64,000 bases of DNA from Zanthoxylum bungeanum (lineage: Eukaryota; Streptophyta; Magnoliopsida; Sapindales; Rutaceae): NCBI GenBank assembly GCA_019454045.1, contig SKCR01007812.1, forward strand, positions 434,001-498,000, written 5' to 3'. The notes under the pieces were generated by a model that saw nothing but the letters and a program-made list of their open reading frames with translations, did not search any database and had not been told where the DNA came from. This document shows, piece after piece, positions 13,152 through 25,015 of the stretch; the stretch's first letter is position 1, and the number at the start of each line of letters is the position of its first letter. A program made the translations under genes and the position numbers.

Positions 13152-15549
13152 TGTTGGAGTTGGTGCTCGGTGCGCAAAATTTTATTATATTTATTATAAA
13201 TACAATGTACATTTCTGTTTTATTATGAATAAAATCAAGTAATTTTCATCAATATATTATATTAAATAGTAAAGGCATAAAAGACCTTAGAATAGATAGT
13301 TGTGACATAATTACAAAAGCGTCGTAATTGTTACTGAGAAATGTCACAATACAATTCATTCTTAAAATTATTCCTAATCAAGGTTTATATACTTGATCAG
13401 TTAGTAAACCCGTGAGATCGGTACGTGTCGTATATTAGAATTGTTCTTGTAGTTTGTCTCAGTAAACCATGAGTCTTGGGAGACTCATATAGACACGTAG
13501 GTATTTATTGGATAAATATTGAACGACTCATTCGAAGATTCCTGATAGATGGTACACCAACGTCAATAGGAAGCTATACTAGTCGCATAACATATTAGCT
13601 CATTTGACTTGTGATAACACTGTGGATATGTGAGATATCATCCATACTATAATGAAGTCACGTCAATAATCTTTTAAGATCAGACCTCCGCCTGTTCGTC
13701 GGGTATAGACTAATACTCACTATATCATGTGATGTATCCAGAGAGGATCTGTCAATCCCGTGTACGAGATTTATGTGTCCAATTTATGATTCTTTGAAAT
13801 CCTTGGCCGAGGTATGATTTGGAAACGAGTTCAAAATATTTATTGAAGAATCATAATTATGTCGCGACACATGAATTGTTCATAGCGAAGATTTGACATT
13901 TAATCTATATCTCCGGAATAATTCAGATAACCTATGACAGATGGATCACATATATGCGATGACTTCGACTTGAATGGTTCAACTCGATTATCTGTGGTCG
14001 TCGTAATTTGTGAGTGGATAAATTACGGACATGGAAATGGTTTACGTGACAAATAAACTTGAACCTAGAGAGTCTCACAATATAAAGTGTATTCGTTGAG
14101 CACTTGGACATTAATTATGGATAATTCGGATTATTCATAATTTACACATGCGTATTAAATAATGTGTGTTTGTATACGATATATAATTTAGATTAAATAC
14201 ACATTATTAACCTATTGCATTTTGACACTTGTTTTATTATTATTATTAATAATAATTAATTAATTGTTAATTAATTATGAATAATAATAAAATTGAAGAA
14301 TATTCTTAGAATATTTTTCCATGAGTTTATTTTGTCTTTTTGTTCATTATTAAATAAATAAATTTATTTATTTATTTATTTTTAATTAATAATATTACAT
14401 GGTATATTCTTAATCTTTGGAATAATTTGATTTCACAAACCATGTGTTTTTAACACATGGATTTTAATTAAAAAAATCAAAATAAAATATTATTTGGATA
14501 AGATTAAAAGTATGTCAAATTTTAGGCCACAAAAATTATTAATTTTCTTGAAAAATAAATCATATTTTCGGCCAAGGAGGACTTTTTCTATATAAATGAA
14601 ATTGCTTCATTTTGTTAGGGTTATATATTTCTCATGTGTTGAGAAAATAAAGAACAGAGGGATTAGGGTTTATTGAAATTGATCAACACCAAGAGGAGAA
14701 AATCAAAGAAATTGGACCTTAGATTAAGATAATCAAGAGTTTATAGTTTCTATTTTCTTAAGATTTTGTTTCTCAAGCATGTAAATATGTATATGATATA
14801 TATTGCATGTTTAAAATACATATGAATCTTGGATATATATGTTTGAAACAAAACTTGGTGTTGATAGTTTTATAAACCTTAATAATTTCTTTATTTAGCA
14901 TGTGTAATAAGATTAATTAGGGAATTAATCTCAAAAATTAAAATTGTCATTCTAGAATGATGTTACCAGTCTAATATTGCCTAAAATTGTTCTTGGGGCT
15001 TTATATTGTGGTGATTAAATTTTGGTGTAAATTAATTGGACTAATTTTGCAAATAATTGAATTTTGGCATGAAAAAGGAGAAAATAAATTCTGGAATCAG
15101 ATCTGATTTGGTCCCTTAAAAAACAGAATATTTTTCATGTAAAAATATGTCATTTGGATGATTTTGGATGTGTATTGGGTGGTGGATAAATACCGGAAAT
15201 ATTCCGGGGGGAAAATTAGAGAAAACAGCGAAATTCGGGTCGAAACGAGCTTGTCGCGTCGCGGCTGTGAACCCAGAGAGCTGGGCAGTGTTCGGTCAAA
15301 ATTTGGTTATTGGTCAAATGGTTTGACCGTTTGCCCGTTACGCATAATATTTGTCGAAAAATATTTTCGTAAAATAATTCGCCGTGTAACGAAATATATT
15401 ACGTTACTAAATATTAATAAATAATATATTTAAACTTATTTGAGTGAATTAAAAATATTTGATATTAATTAATTCGCTCGAAAAATTTTAAAATGTTTAA
15501 AAACCTTTTCGCCTTCCACCGTGCCCTTCCGCTGCGCATTACCCCAACA
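13152..15549 (+). repeat. 3' LTR of the decayed copia element
   Basis: 2398 bp, the fuller LTR copy. It retains a TATA-type core (TATATAAAT, about 14589-14597) missing from the 5' LTR and an AT-rich 630-bp segment. It ends CCCCAACA at 15549. Confidence 0.85.
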
Positions 15550-16325
15550 AATACATATTATAATTTTATAAGAACTGTATTATAATAAGAAAATATATTA
15601 TATTATCATATTACAATTAAAAAATACTATTAAATTATAATGTAAATTAATAATCTATTAAATAAGAACCCTATTATAACAAGAAAAATTATTATACTAT
15701 CTAATTAATTTTTTGGATAATATAATAGATAATCCGGAAAAGAATATATACACATATATAAGTTTAATATTTTTAATTTTTCGCATCGCGTCACATGACA
15801 CCTAATCTTTGCAATTAGTTTTTTTATTACCTATTATAATAAGAAGATATGATATAATCTCTTATTAAAATAAAAAATATGGGTGTCACCTAATCTCTAC
15901 AATTAATATTTTTATTATTAAATTATAAAATTAAAAATATATTATTTAAATAAAAAAAACCGATAAAAATATAACATTTTATTAAAATAAGAAACTTAAA
16001 TGGTAGCCGCCACAAAACTTAGACAATTTTTTGAATTTCGGGTATATTATTATTTGTTATTTTATTTTCAATATTTTTATAAATTTTTTATTTCATTTTT
16101 TTAATTATTTATTGCGCTTCAAGTGTAAACTATGACTATTCTTACACAATGAATTAGAAATATTATTTGAGAATTGAGAGAAACGAAGATGATATAAATA
16201 TTACGTGTGAGTAAATCAATTTTCTCATTTAAACTATAAAACCGATAAGATCTGGAACATTTATAAGATAAATACCTAAAATATATATATGTTCAACTCA
16301 TACAAAGTGCGGGCCCATGTGCTAG
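15550..16325. repeat. AT-rich repeat DNA ending in a Helitron-like 3' terminus
   Basis: Continues the repeat family of 4251-4785. It ends with AAAGTGCGGGCCCATGTGCTAG followed by TT. A GC-rich near-palindrome followed by CTAG is typical of plant Helitron 3' ends, which insert between A and T. No Rep/helicase coding is present, so it would be non-autonomous. The 5' end is not certain. Confidence 0.33.
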
Positions 16326-17328
16326 TTAATTTAAAAATACAGCAGTTAAAAGGAATCATATTAAATAAGATTCTTGATGTGTGAAAAAATAAATGTAATT
16401 TTTTAGAATAGGAGGGTGGTTAGGGCATCACAGGAAAAATACGGTGAGTCGGTCACTGTTGAAATAGTATATAGAAGATACTTGTAACTTTAATTGTAAT
16501 ATGGGACAATATGAGATTTTATCTGTAATTCGTTTAAATTCCGATCAAGTGATCTGCCGGTGAGATTTCTAAAATTTCCAAAAAAAAAAACAACTTCAAT
16601 TGTTCAGTGGATAATAAAATTTAGAACAATAAAAAAGTGGATGTAAACTGTTGCTGAACCACTATCATCTGTGTGTGCGCTTTATATTTTACTTGAATGT
16701 TTTCAGTACTGCATTTGTGATTTAAATGTATTTTAAAGCTCAGATCTTTAAATGTAGGAGGCAATAAATTATGAAACTTTGGGGTTAGTTCACATAGGGA
16801 GCTAATAATCTGGAGAATATTAGAATTTTTGAAGGTCCCTGAGTGAGTGCACCAAACCCATTAGGGAATTTGAGTTTTGTGCGTAAATTCTCTAACAATA
16901 GGTAGCGTTTTCTTATCTAAAAATCTGAATGAGATAATTAATTAAATCTTAGGAAGACAATATAAAGAAGAAATTGAACATTGAAAATTTAATATTTAAT
17001 ATTTTATTGGGATTATACTAGATTCTAATTACAGTAAACTCATCAACTTCCCATTATTCCACTTTGCCACGTTCTCACACTTCGGGAAAAATAAGTAAAT
17101 GGAAAGGAAATTTTGACAGGAAATAGTTTCTCAACCAACTTCCTTCTCCGGGCTAAATTTCCTGAGCCATACTTATTATTAGAATAGGCTTTAGAAAAGA
17201 AATAGCTCCTGAGCTTATTTTAATTGGATTGGCCTTCTTTTTATACTTTTTTGCAAACATAAATGTTATAAATGGCTATATATAGAATGTGGGAACAATC
17301 CTCCAAATCTATTGCTAGCCTAGCTTCA
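16326..17328. other. Intergenic DNA, nothing recognised
   Basis: About 1 kb of AT-rich sequence with no long ORF, RNA gene or transposon end that I can identify. Confidence 0.4.
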
Positions 17329-17430
17329 AGCCAAGAAAGACGACCAACTTCTTTAGGAATTTCACCATGGAAGCCGTTGTCTGCAACGTTGATGTACCTG
17401 AGGAAGATGAGATTCCCAGCATAAAGAGAT
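17329..17430 (-). pseudogene. Leucine-rich-repeat (LRR receptor kinase type) fragment
   Basis: On the minus strand one frame reads NLIFLRYINVADNGFHGEIP followed by KEVGRLSWL, which fits the plant extracellular LRR pattern LxxLxxLxLxxNxFxGxIP. Only about 1.3 repeats remain, with no kinase or signal peptide nearby, so this is a gene fragment. The parental family is inferred from the GEIP-type repeat of LRR receptor kinases. Confidence 0.6.
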
Positions 17431-17523
17431 AAGATACCTCTTGTCGTTTGGTTTCCCAGATGTTACTTAGTTACCTTTTGATGCTGATAATGACCACAAG
17501 TCACTCCTATCCGTTGGCATGAA

Positions 17524-17725
17524 ATTTTTTTTTTTTTTTTTGGATGACCAGGAAATCACCTGGGCCGGACCCTTCGGACCCAACCGCGCAAATCGGGGGC
17601 CCAGTACGCAGCCCCAAACGCACTGCATCAGGATAAGTCAATGGTGTAGTATAAGCGGGGAGTCGAACCTTGGTCCCGGAGAACCAAAGGCACGAGCCAC
17701 ACCACCCTACTACGGCCCCTGGAGG
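17524..17725 (-). mobile_element. tRNA-derived SINE with poly(A) tail and 13-bp target duplication
   Basis: On the minus strand an A box-like TAGTAGGGTGG (17712-17702) and a perfect B box GGTTCGACTCC (17669-17659) are separated by 32 bases, exactly as in the SINE at 2715-2903. The 3' end is an A tail (T run from about 17524). CCGTTGGCATGAA at 17511-17523 and 17726-17738 is the target duplication. Outside the promoter boxes the body differs from the first SINE, so they are different families or subfamilies. Confidence 0.87.
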
Positions 17726-17751
17726 CCGTTGGCATGAACTTGTGACTTCAA

Positions 17752-17934
17752 GTGGATCACATGAAGCTGAGATTTTATGACAAACAACTTGAGAATGGTC
17801 GGTTGAATTACACTTTTGCGAAGCATGTGGGTCATGGTACTAACTACTTTGCAGAATTGACGGCCCTTTTCGAGGATGTAAAAAAAATTCGGGAGAAAGG
17901 CTCCAATAATGTTGAATTAAATATAGTCTTCTAA
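17752..17934 (+). pseudogene. RNase H-like fragment
   Basis: A 60-codon stretch contains the pattern GHGTNYFAELTALFEDVKK followed by IREKGSNNVELN. This resembles the middle of the RNase H fold found in plant RVT_3-type proteins and non-LTR elements (G-TN-AEL-AL then a hydrophobic beta strand). The catalytic Asp expected after the last strand is not present. It begins right after the SINE target duplication. The assignment rests on a short match. Confidence 0.35.
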
Positions 17935-18024
17935 TAGTAAGCTTCCAAGGGTATCTCTTAGATGTACCCTCAAACCTTGTGGTTGTAAAAATGCCAAGAA
18001 CCCTAATAACAAAGGTGTCTTTTT

Positions 18025-19271
18025 TAGGGGTGTCAAAATGAATCAACGAATCGAATTTGTATCGAATCTTAAACGAATCGAATCAAAATGTGACGGATTC
18101 GTATTCGATTAGTTTATTAAACGAATCATAATATCATGATTCGTATTCGATTCGTTTATTAAATGAATCGAATACGAATATTCGTTTAGTCAATGATATT
18201 ATTTAATAAAATAATTTACCACACTTGATTTACATTAATTCTTCATAAATATATACATATAAAAGAAAATTGATCATCACCCCCCTCCCTGCCAAGCCTG
18301 CCACGCCCCCCCTCCCCTTGTCCCCTTGCTAACTTACCAAATTGCCCTTATCAATATTTACCATGGCTTTTTTTTTTTTTGGAAAATTATAAATATTTTA
18401 TACATTACAAAATATATATATTTATATATATTAATTTTAAAATAATTATATAATAATTATAACACCATTTATCATTTTAATAATTATTTTTTATTTTATA
18501 ATTTTTTGATTATTTGATTTTTGTTAATAAATATTACAGTTTTCGTATCTATTCATTTATTTTTTTGATTCATTTTTAATTTAATTAATACTACTTATAT
18601 ATTAAAATAATATAATTTAACCAAATAAAATTAAATTATAAAATAAATTTTTTGATAGTCTATTTGTTTAACAAATCTAATATATTTATTAAAAAAACTT
18701 AAAAATATATATATAAAGTTAAAAAAATATAAATTTTTAAAAAAATTATAAAATAAAAAATTTAATTAATAAATTAAAATAACTACATATGTTATTTTTA
18801 TATTTTATATATATCAATATATAAAAAATGGGATATATTTTGTTTATTTGAGAAATTGAATTTGTGAGAAAGATGAGGGGTAAAATCGAAATTGTAGGGG
18901 AGAGAAAACTTTTCTTCAATGTGAGGGGAGGGGGGAAGATAAGGGCTCCATATAAAATATGCAATTAATATATTTACTAAAAATATCTCACCAAATATCA
19001 AAAATATTATTTTTTCTATGATAATTAGCTATAATTTCTCAAATCTTAATTGAAAATTAACAAGAACTAGTAAATAAAAATAATAAAACGAATCTTAACC
19101 GAATAAACGAATTAATGAGCTTAAATTTGTATTTGATTCGTTTAATAAACGAATCGAATCGAATCGAATTGACCCATTTATTAAACGAATCAATTTTTTA
19201 AAACCCGTATTTGCTTTAAAGCGAATCGAATCGAACGAATAAACGAATCCTGACCCAAATTATCACCCCTA
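18025..19271. mobile_element. Non-autonomous hAT element, 1247 bp, 8-bp target duplication
   Basis: Ends are TAGGGGTGTCAAAATGAATC on the left and, inverted, CTAGGGGTGATAATTTGGG on the right. The 8-bp direct repeat GTCTTTTT lies at 18017-18024 and 19272-19279. Subterminal DNA is packed with CGAATCGAATCG-type repeats in inverted arrangement, and the centre is very AT-rich. It has no transposase. The TA[G]GGGTG ends and 8-bp duplication are diagnostic of hAT. Confidence 0.88.
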
Positions 19272-19279
19272 GTCTTTTT

Positions 19280-19941
19280 GAAAGATCAAACCAGAATGAC
19301 CACACAAATTAACTTAGCTCATGCATTATTGATGAAGTAGAGCAACACCACGTGCCAATTTTTGTTCACACATTTGCGTGCACAATAAATGCATGTGGAT
19401 TTATTTTCATTAACATTTTACAGGATTTAGCAAGTTCGAAGGAGCCACTTAATTAAGATGTTTGGTTTTGGAACAGGCGCTATCAAATTTGCTTTAAAAT
19501 CCAGTGACCCTGATACAATCTGCAGGCTGAAATTGACAGAAACTTTGGGCAATGCAGGCTAATTAACTTAAGGAATTTAATCTGATCTTACCAAACTTCT
19601 ATATCTTCATGGCAAAACGGACACTCAGGATGCCCAATTGCTAGCTAGCTCCTCATGAATCATTCGAGTGCACCATAGGAGGTTTCAACGTCCTACGCAC
19701 GTGGGACAATGTTATTGGTGAACTTGTGGGACATACAAAATGATCCTAATTAAAACATAAGAAGAGCTCTCAAGGATTCCCCTTTATTATTCGAGGATCA
19801 TCATCTCCTCCTCTGAAATCATTTCGAGGTGACGAATACATATCAATCTCTCTCCCCTCCTCTTGCCATCCCTAATTACAATAAATGGAAATAGTATAGT
19901 TTTTCCCACAAGTAATTTTTTGTACAATAGAAACATTAATG
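19280..19941. other. Intergenic DNA, nothing recognised
   Basis: About 660 bp between the hAT element and the gypsy derivative. No ORF above 60 codons, RNA gene or transposon end was recognised. Confidence 0.4.
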
Positions 19942-19946
19942 ACGTG

Positions 19947-20781
19947 TGTTGATGGTGTTTTTAGGCACTATGGTATTTAAGACAGCACGACAGGGGCAAA
20001 AGGGTAATTTTCTCCTTGGTCAAAGATCATTAATACCGACCCGACCACATGAGTGAGTGGCCGAGAACTTTATGATCCGATAACCGACCACTTTGGTTCG
20101 GATGACCGAGCACTATCAGATCGGTAGCAGCATTCTCAGCACAAATGACCATCATGACCGACCACATGAAGACCGAGCATAGGGCAAGACATGATCGGGA
20201 AAATAAGGCATTCTATCCATATGAGATAAGATAATAAGTTATCCTACTTTCATGGGGTAAACTAGTAAGTCAATGTCCTAATATGATAAAGGAAGTAAAT
20301 GTAGTTTTTGACTAGGAATCCTTATGGAAAAAGGAATAGTTTTGACTAGGAATCCTTATGGAAAAAGGAATAGTTTCAACTAGGAAACTCTTGTACAAAT
20401 AGGAATATGATTTCTTCACCATTATAAATAGGAGGGTAGAGTGAAGAGAAAGAACAACAACAAAAAAGAGAGAATAAGAGGAACAAGTTGAGAGCAAGGT
20501 AGAGGAGATCAGAATCACCAAGCTCTAACTTGTAAAACACAAAGAACGGTTTGAGAAGCGCATTTTGAATAATAAAAGTATCATCTTGTTTGTGCCCGTG
20601 GACGTAGGTCGGATCCAATCCACCGAACCACGTTAAATCTCCTTGTTGATTGGTGTATTTATCTGTTTTTCTGCTAAGTTTGCCTTTGGTCCCCCATAAC
20701 CAAACAAATTCACAGTTGAAGGAGGATTTCCTCGGGAGTGATATTCCAATATTACCCTGAGACCAAAATCCACCGTCAACA
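19947..20781 (+). repeat. 5' LTR of the gypsy derivative
   Basis: Starts TGTTGATGG and ends ACCGTCAACA. It holds a TATA box (TATAAATA, 20423-20430) and a later segment GTGCCCGTGGACGTAGG that is shared with the solo LTR at 59168 and, inverted, with the LTR at 62401. Confidence 0.9.
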
Positions 20782-20800
20782 GTTGGCGCCGTCTGTGGGG
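20782..20800 (+). other. Gypsy primer-binding region
   Basis: GTTGGCGCCGTCTGTGGGG starts right at the LTR end. TGGCGCC-type sites are usual for plant Tat/Athila-like gypsy elements. The exact tRNA primer cannot be fixed by eye. Confidence 0.6.
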
Positions 20801-20834
20801 AACTTCACAAAAAGCAGTTCACGTGATAAGACAA

Positions 20835-23163
20835 ATGGCGGAGGACGGAAATCACCAACCAGGAGGTCCGGCAATAGACTGGATGAAAAAAATGGAAGAT
20901 GGCATGAGGTCTATGATGGATCGACTAGAAAGAATGGAAGGAGCAAACAACGAGGAAACTGAAACCGAGACCGAACAGAAGAGGAAAGAGAGGGGAGAGA
21001 GGGAAAAGAGTAGTAGATATAAGCGAAAACGAGGGACCTAGAAAGAGAGGACCCTATGGGATAAGATCTAAAGTGGTAGGAAGAGAGCCGCGATCAGAAG
21101 ACACATGGGAAGAAGAAGAGGAGGAACAATCACCCGACTCCTCCTCTGACAGATTTCGCACAGAGGACAGAGAAGGGAAGATAGAAGTATAGCGAAGACG
21201 TACAGGAGACCCCCGGGCTCAAAGAACGCCACGCCCGGAACGACAGGCGAACAGAAGGACACAGAAGGCGACACAGGGGCACAACCCGTGAAATAAAGTC
21301 TTGGCTAAGAAAGGAGATGACCAGATGGGAAGAAGGCCTCAAGATCGGCGCAGGAGACACCCGAGGCGAGGAAGAGGGGTCTCCCCTTACGGAAGAGATA
21401 AAGTCAGCACAGTTCCCGAAGCGATTCAACATGCCGACCATGGCACCATACAAAGGCCACTCCGACCCAAAATCCCACATCGAAAACTTTGTCCTCCTGA
21501 TGGAAGTACAGGGAGTAACGGGCGACACCATATGCAAAGTTTTCCCCCTAAACTCTGGCCGGACCGGCCATCCTATGGTACAGAAGCCTAGCTCCGAGAA
21601 GCATCAACAGCTTCACACAACTAAAGAAGTCATTCATACGACACTTCAAAGGGGCCTGTGTTCCTAAGAAAACGATTGGAGAACTCAGGCTCATGAAGCA
21701 AGGAGACGATGAACCTCTGAAGATATTTATTGAAAGATACCATATATGGTACTCGAGGTCGGAGGGTATGAATCCCCCGAGGCTCTGGAAAGTTTGAAAG
21801 GAGCCTTGAGGGTCGGAAGGCTATGGACCCATCTAAGGATCCAAGACACCCCGGACTACGCCACCGCTCTGGAGGTGGCCCGAAAATTCGTTTTGTTGGA
21901 GAACGAAGAGAAAGCATCCCGGAAAGGGAACACCATCAAAGAAAGAACCGCAAGGGAGGGTGCCCCCCGCCGGACAGAAAGAGAATCCAGAAGACCACCC
22001 CCCAAGCACAAAGAATTCAAACCACTGCACCGGGATAATCAAGAGAGGAGGGCGCCGACCCAAGTGAACCATGTAGTAAGGGAAGATGCATACATTCCCC
22101 TGAAGAAACCATTGGGACAAATCGTCATGGAGATCCAGGGGAAATGCCTCTTGGTAGAACCCGACCAAAGGAGATTCCCTCCGGACAAAAGGAACCTAAA
22201 AGCTTATTGTGTGCACCACAACTCCAAAGGACATCCAACAGACGGATGCAAAGATCTGCGAGAACAAATGGAAGATCTAGCACGGAACGGGTACCTAAAC
22301 AAATACATTGACCACGAGGTCATGACCGCCAGACAAAGAGCACGCGGTCTTCAAATAAATATCATCGCAGGAGGAAGAACGCTGGCCGGAAACTCTAACC
22401 GGTCAAGGAAAGATTACAGCAGAACCCGAGGACCGGATATCTTAGAAACAGAACAGGGCAAAGGGCTACCGAGAGGCCGATCAGTACCAATAATGTTCAC
22501 CGAGGAGGATACCCGAGGAGTAAGTTTCCCTCATGACGATGCATTGATAATCAAGGCAGTCATCAGCGGGTCAGAAGTAGACAGAATCCTAGTGGACCCC
22601 GGGAGCGCAGTGGATATAATTTCCAGAGAAGCGCTGGACAACCTAGGGGTAGAATATGCAACCCTTACCAACGATAGCACCCCCCCTTATACGGTTTCGG
22701 AGGAGCAGCCGTTATCCCACTGGGAAGAATACAGTTGGCAATAACTGTCGGGACACATCCCCGGACCCGGACGATCATGACAGACTTCACTGTGGTAGAC
22801 TGCATGAGCAGTTACCAGGCCATCGTCGGACGACCCTTCATGATGAAAACGAAAGCTGCGATGTCCTGCTACCACCTAAAACTGAAATTCCCCACCCAGG
22901 AAGGGATTGGAATTGTGGGCGGAAGCCAGAAAACAGCTCGCAGCTGCTTCGCAACTCTCTCACGAGAAACTCTATGCATCGCAGAAGACAGTCGAAAACG
23001 ACAAAGGAACCAGGGAGAAGAAGAAGAAGACAGAGGCCCAGGCGTTTGGCCGAACAAAAGTGCTCGACTCACAACAGCCGAGGAAACCGAGGAGAGAGAA
23101 CTTTACGGAACAGGCCCCGAGATTACAAAATGGGCGGTCGGTATCAAACAATGCCCACCATGA
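20835..23163 (+). pseudogene. Gypsy gag-protease, frameshifted
   Basis: Starts at ATG 20835 (MAEDGNHQPGG, charged coiled-coil-like N-terminus) and is cut by a stop near 21041. The capsid-like retrotransposon gag domain spans about 21400-21900 (RFNMPTMAPYKGHSDPKSHI), with a one-base shift near 21548 after which the adjacent frame continues the match (LRLMKQGDDEPLKIF). A Cys/His knuckle-like segment follows at about 22207 (CVHHNSKGHPTDGC). The retropepsin shows ILVDPGSAVDII near 22585, with DPGS in place of the usual D[S/T/N]G[A/S]. A second shift in a C7 run near 22681 separates it from the protease C-terminal half (AIVGRPFMMKTKAAMSCYH). No pol follows. Product would be non-functional as read. 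Confidence 0.75.
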
Positions 23164-23394
23164 ACCAAATATAAAGTTTTTTCTCAAAGTATTACGCAGA
23201 AGAACTGTAAGGAGGACAGTATGTCCCCAAATATGAATAAAACATTTTTTATCCGTTTTCTAAAAAAAAAAAAAAAAAAACACAAAATTGAAAGACATAT
23301 CAAAGACAGGGGACATACTCAAACGCCCACTACATAAAGACAGTCGGGCGCCAAGGCCCCTTGAACCATCAGCTCGAGACTGGATCTTATTCCG

Positions 23395-23930
23395 CGGGGG
23401 TCGTTCAGCTCGGAGTCGGGCACGTCCCACCGAGTCAGCCCTTCGGACTGGGGACGTAACATTCCCCCAGGTCCAAGTACCTTTTTTCTACTCGGGGTCG
23501 GGTATATCCCACCGAGTCAGCCCTTCGGACTGGGGACGCAACATTCCCCCAGATCCAAGTGCCTTTTTCTACTCGTCGGGTCGGGTATATCCCACCGAGT
23601 CAGCCCTTCGGACTGGGGACATAACATTCCCCAAGGTCCAAGTGCCTTTCTCAGCTCGGGGTCGGGTATATCCCACCGAGTCAGCCCTTCGGACTGGGGA
23701 CGTAACATTCCCCCAGATCCAAGTGCCTTTTTCTACTCGGGGTCGGGTATATCCCACCGAGTCAGCCCTTCGGACTGGGGACGTAACATTCCCCCAGGTC
23801 CAAGTGCCTTTTTCAGCTCGGGGTCGGGCTATGTCCCACCGAGGCATGCTCCTTTGGACTGGGGAGGTAACATTCCCCCAGAGCCAAGTGTTTCATTCAG
23901 CTCGGGGTCCCCAGGGACATACTCGATGCA
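23395..23930 (+). repeat. Tandem array, about 82-bp unit, six or more copies
   Basis: A unit containing CGGGTATATCCCACCGAGTC and CTTCGGACTGGGGACGTAAC recurs with starts near 23441, 23523, 23606, 23687, 23768 and 23852 (spacing 81-84). All frames stay open across some units, which creates repeat-peptide ORFs that should not be taken as genes. The same array recurs inverted at 63440-64000 in another element. Confidence 0.85.
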
Positions 23931-24290
23931 TAGGATCCGTAAGAAGCATAGCACGGGGAGGGATGATACCCCTGTGACGATTGCTTGCTCCAGTGTTACC
24001 GAACACTCTCTGATCCTCACTTACCCGATGTAATGGATCCGTGGGAAAGCATAGCACGGGGGATAGTGATGCCCCCGTGACGATTTCTAGCTCCAGTGAT
24101 GCCGGGCCTAAGGAGGAATGTGCCCTTAGTATCCCGGACACTCTTTGATCCATTCATCACCTCGGATCCGTGAGAGATGCAGCACGGGGATGAGTGGTGC
24201 CCCTGTAGCGTGTGCCTACTCCAGCGTGGTAAGGAGGAGCCCTCATATGATACACAGGCTCCCCAGTGAACCGACGTGTAGAGGATGTGC
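23931..24290 (+). repeat. Three degenerate units of about 95-135 bp
   Basis: The motif GGATCCGT, then AGCACGGGG, then a GCCCC(T/G)TG segment and CTCCAG recurs near 23934, 24029 and 24165, with TCCCGGACACTCT-like spacers. The units are more diverged than those of the neighbouring arrays. Function unknown. Confidence 0.6.
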
Positions 24291-24600
24291 CCTTACCAAT
24301 CAAACGCTCTATTTGATCCGAATCCTGGTTCGCCGGGACACTGAATTGAAAGATTCAGAATTGTGTTTTGGAGGCCTCAGGCAGGACGCTGTTTTGAGGC
24401 ATCCGTGCTGTTGTTTACATTTGTAAAAAGTTTTCTTTTGGGACAAGTGCCGAGTCACCCCCCACCTTTTTGGTCTTGTTTTTCAAAGTTTTGATTTTGT
24501 TTTTTCGCTGGTCTGGCAAGGGGACGCCCGTGCCAGATTCGGTAGGGCTTCACAAGGTTGATTCAATTCCCTTCTGAGCAAGTCCCAAAGATTATCTGGC

Positions 24601-25015
24601 ACAGGGCTGGATTCGTTCCGCCGAGGCCACTTGTTTATTCAGCTCGGGGCTGGATTCGTTCCGCCGATGCCACTTGTTTATTCAGCTCGGGGCTGGATTC
24701 GTTCCGCCGATGCCACTTGTTTATTCAGCTCGGGGCTGGATTCGTTCCGCCGAGGCCACTTGTTTATTCGGCTCGGGGCTGGATTCGTTCCGCCAAGGTC
24801 ACTTGGTTTCTCTCAGCTCGGGGTCGGGTTACGTCCCACCGAGTCCGTCCCTTTTGGTCTGGGGACGTAATATTCCCCCAGGGCCAAGCGTTCATCTCAG
24901 CTCGGGGTCGGGTCCCACCGAGTCCGTCCTTTTGGTCTGGGGACGTAACATTTCCCCCGGAGCCAAGTGTTCATTTCAGCTCGGGGTCGGGTTACGTCCC
25001 ACCGAGTCGGCCGTC
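24601..25015 (+). repeat. Tandem arrays: 43-bp unit, then 70-84-bp units
   Basis: Five copies of a 43-bp unit (GGCTGGATTCGTTCCGCC ... ACTTGTTTATTCAGCTCGG) run from about 24607 to 24820. They are followed by three units with CAGCTCGGGGTCGGGT and GTCTGGGGACGTAA that belong to the 82-bp family. The 43-bp unit shares CAGCTCGGG with the longer one and may be derived from it. Confidence 0.8.

Larger units (their letters stand above)
4786..15549 (+). mobile_element. Decayed Ty1/copia LTR retrotransposon
   Basis: A 10.8-kb element with two LTRs starting TGTTGGA and ending CCCCAACA, a TGGTATCAGAGC primer site after the left LTR and a purine tract (GTGGGAGAAAA, 13141-13151) before the right LTR. Flanking pentamers are AATAG (4781-4785) and AATAC (15550-15554), a four-of-five target duplication. 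Internal gag, integrase, reverse transcriptase and RNase H sequences are recognisable but full of stops and frameshifts. The domain order (integrase before RT) defines Ty1/copia. The LTRs differ at many positions and by large deletions, so this is an old insertion that cannot encode its own proteins. Confidence 0.88.

Noticed and set aside
21130..21537. 135-codon antisense ORF in the gypsy gag
   Set aside because: It is the shadow of the gag frame on the opposite strand; there is no start context or homology.
22656..23174. 172-codon Arg-rich ORF
   Set aside because: It overlaps the protease C-terminal half, which is the recognisable frame (22735-23163). The Arg-rich product is out of frame.
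23288..23977. 229-codon ORF with repeated peptide YPTESALRTGD
   Set aside because: It is only the translation of the 82-bp tandem array, which stays open in several frames and is inside a non-autonomous gypsy element. It has no fold-like composition.
24607..24820. Evenly spaced 43-bp repeats, CRISPR-like at first glance
   Set aside because: The repeats are head-to-tail without unique spacers and lie in a plant retrotransposon.
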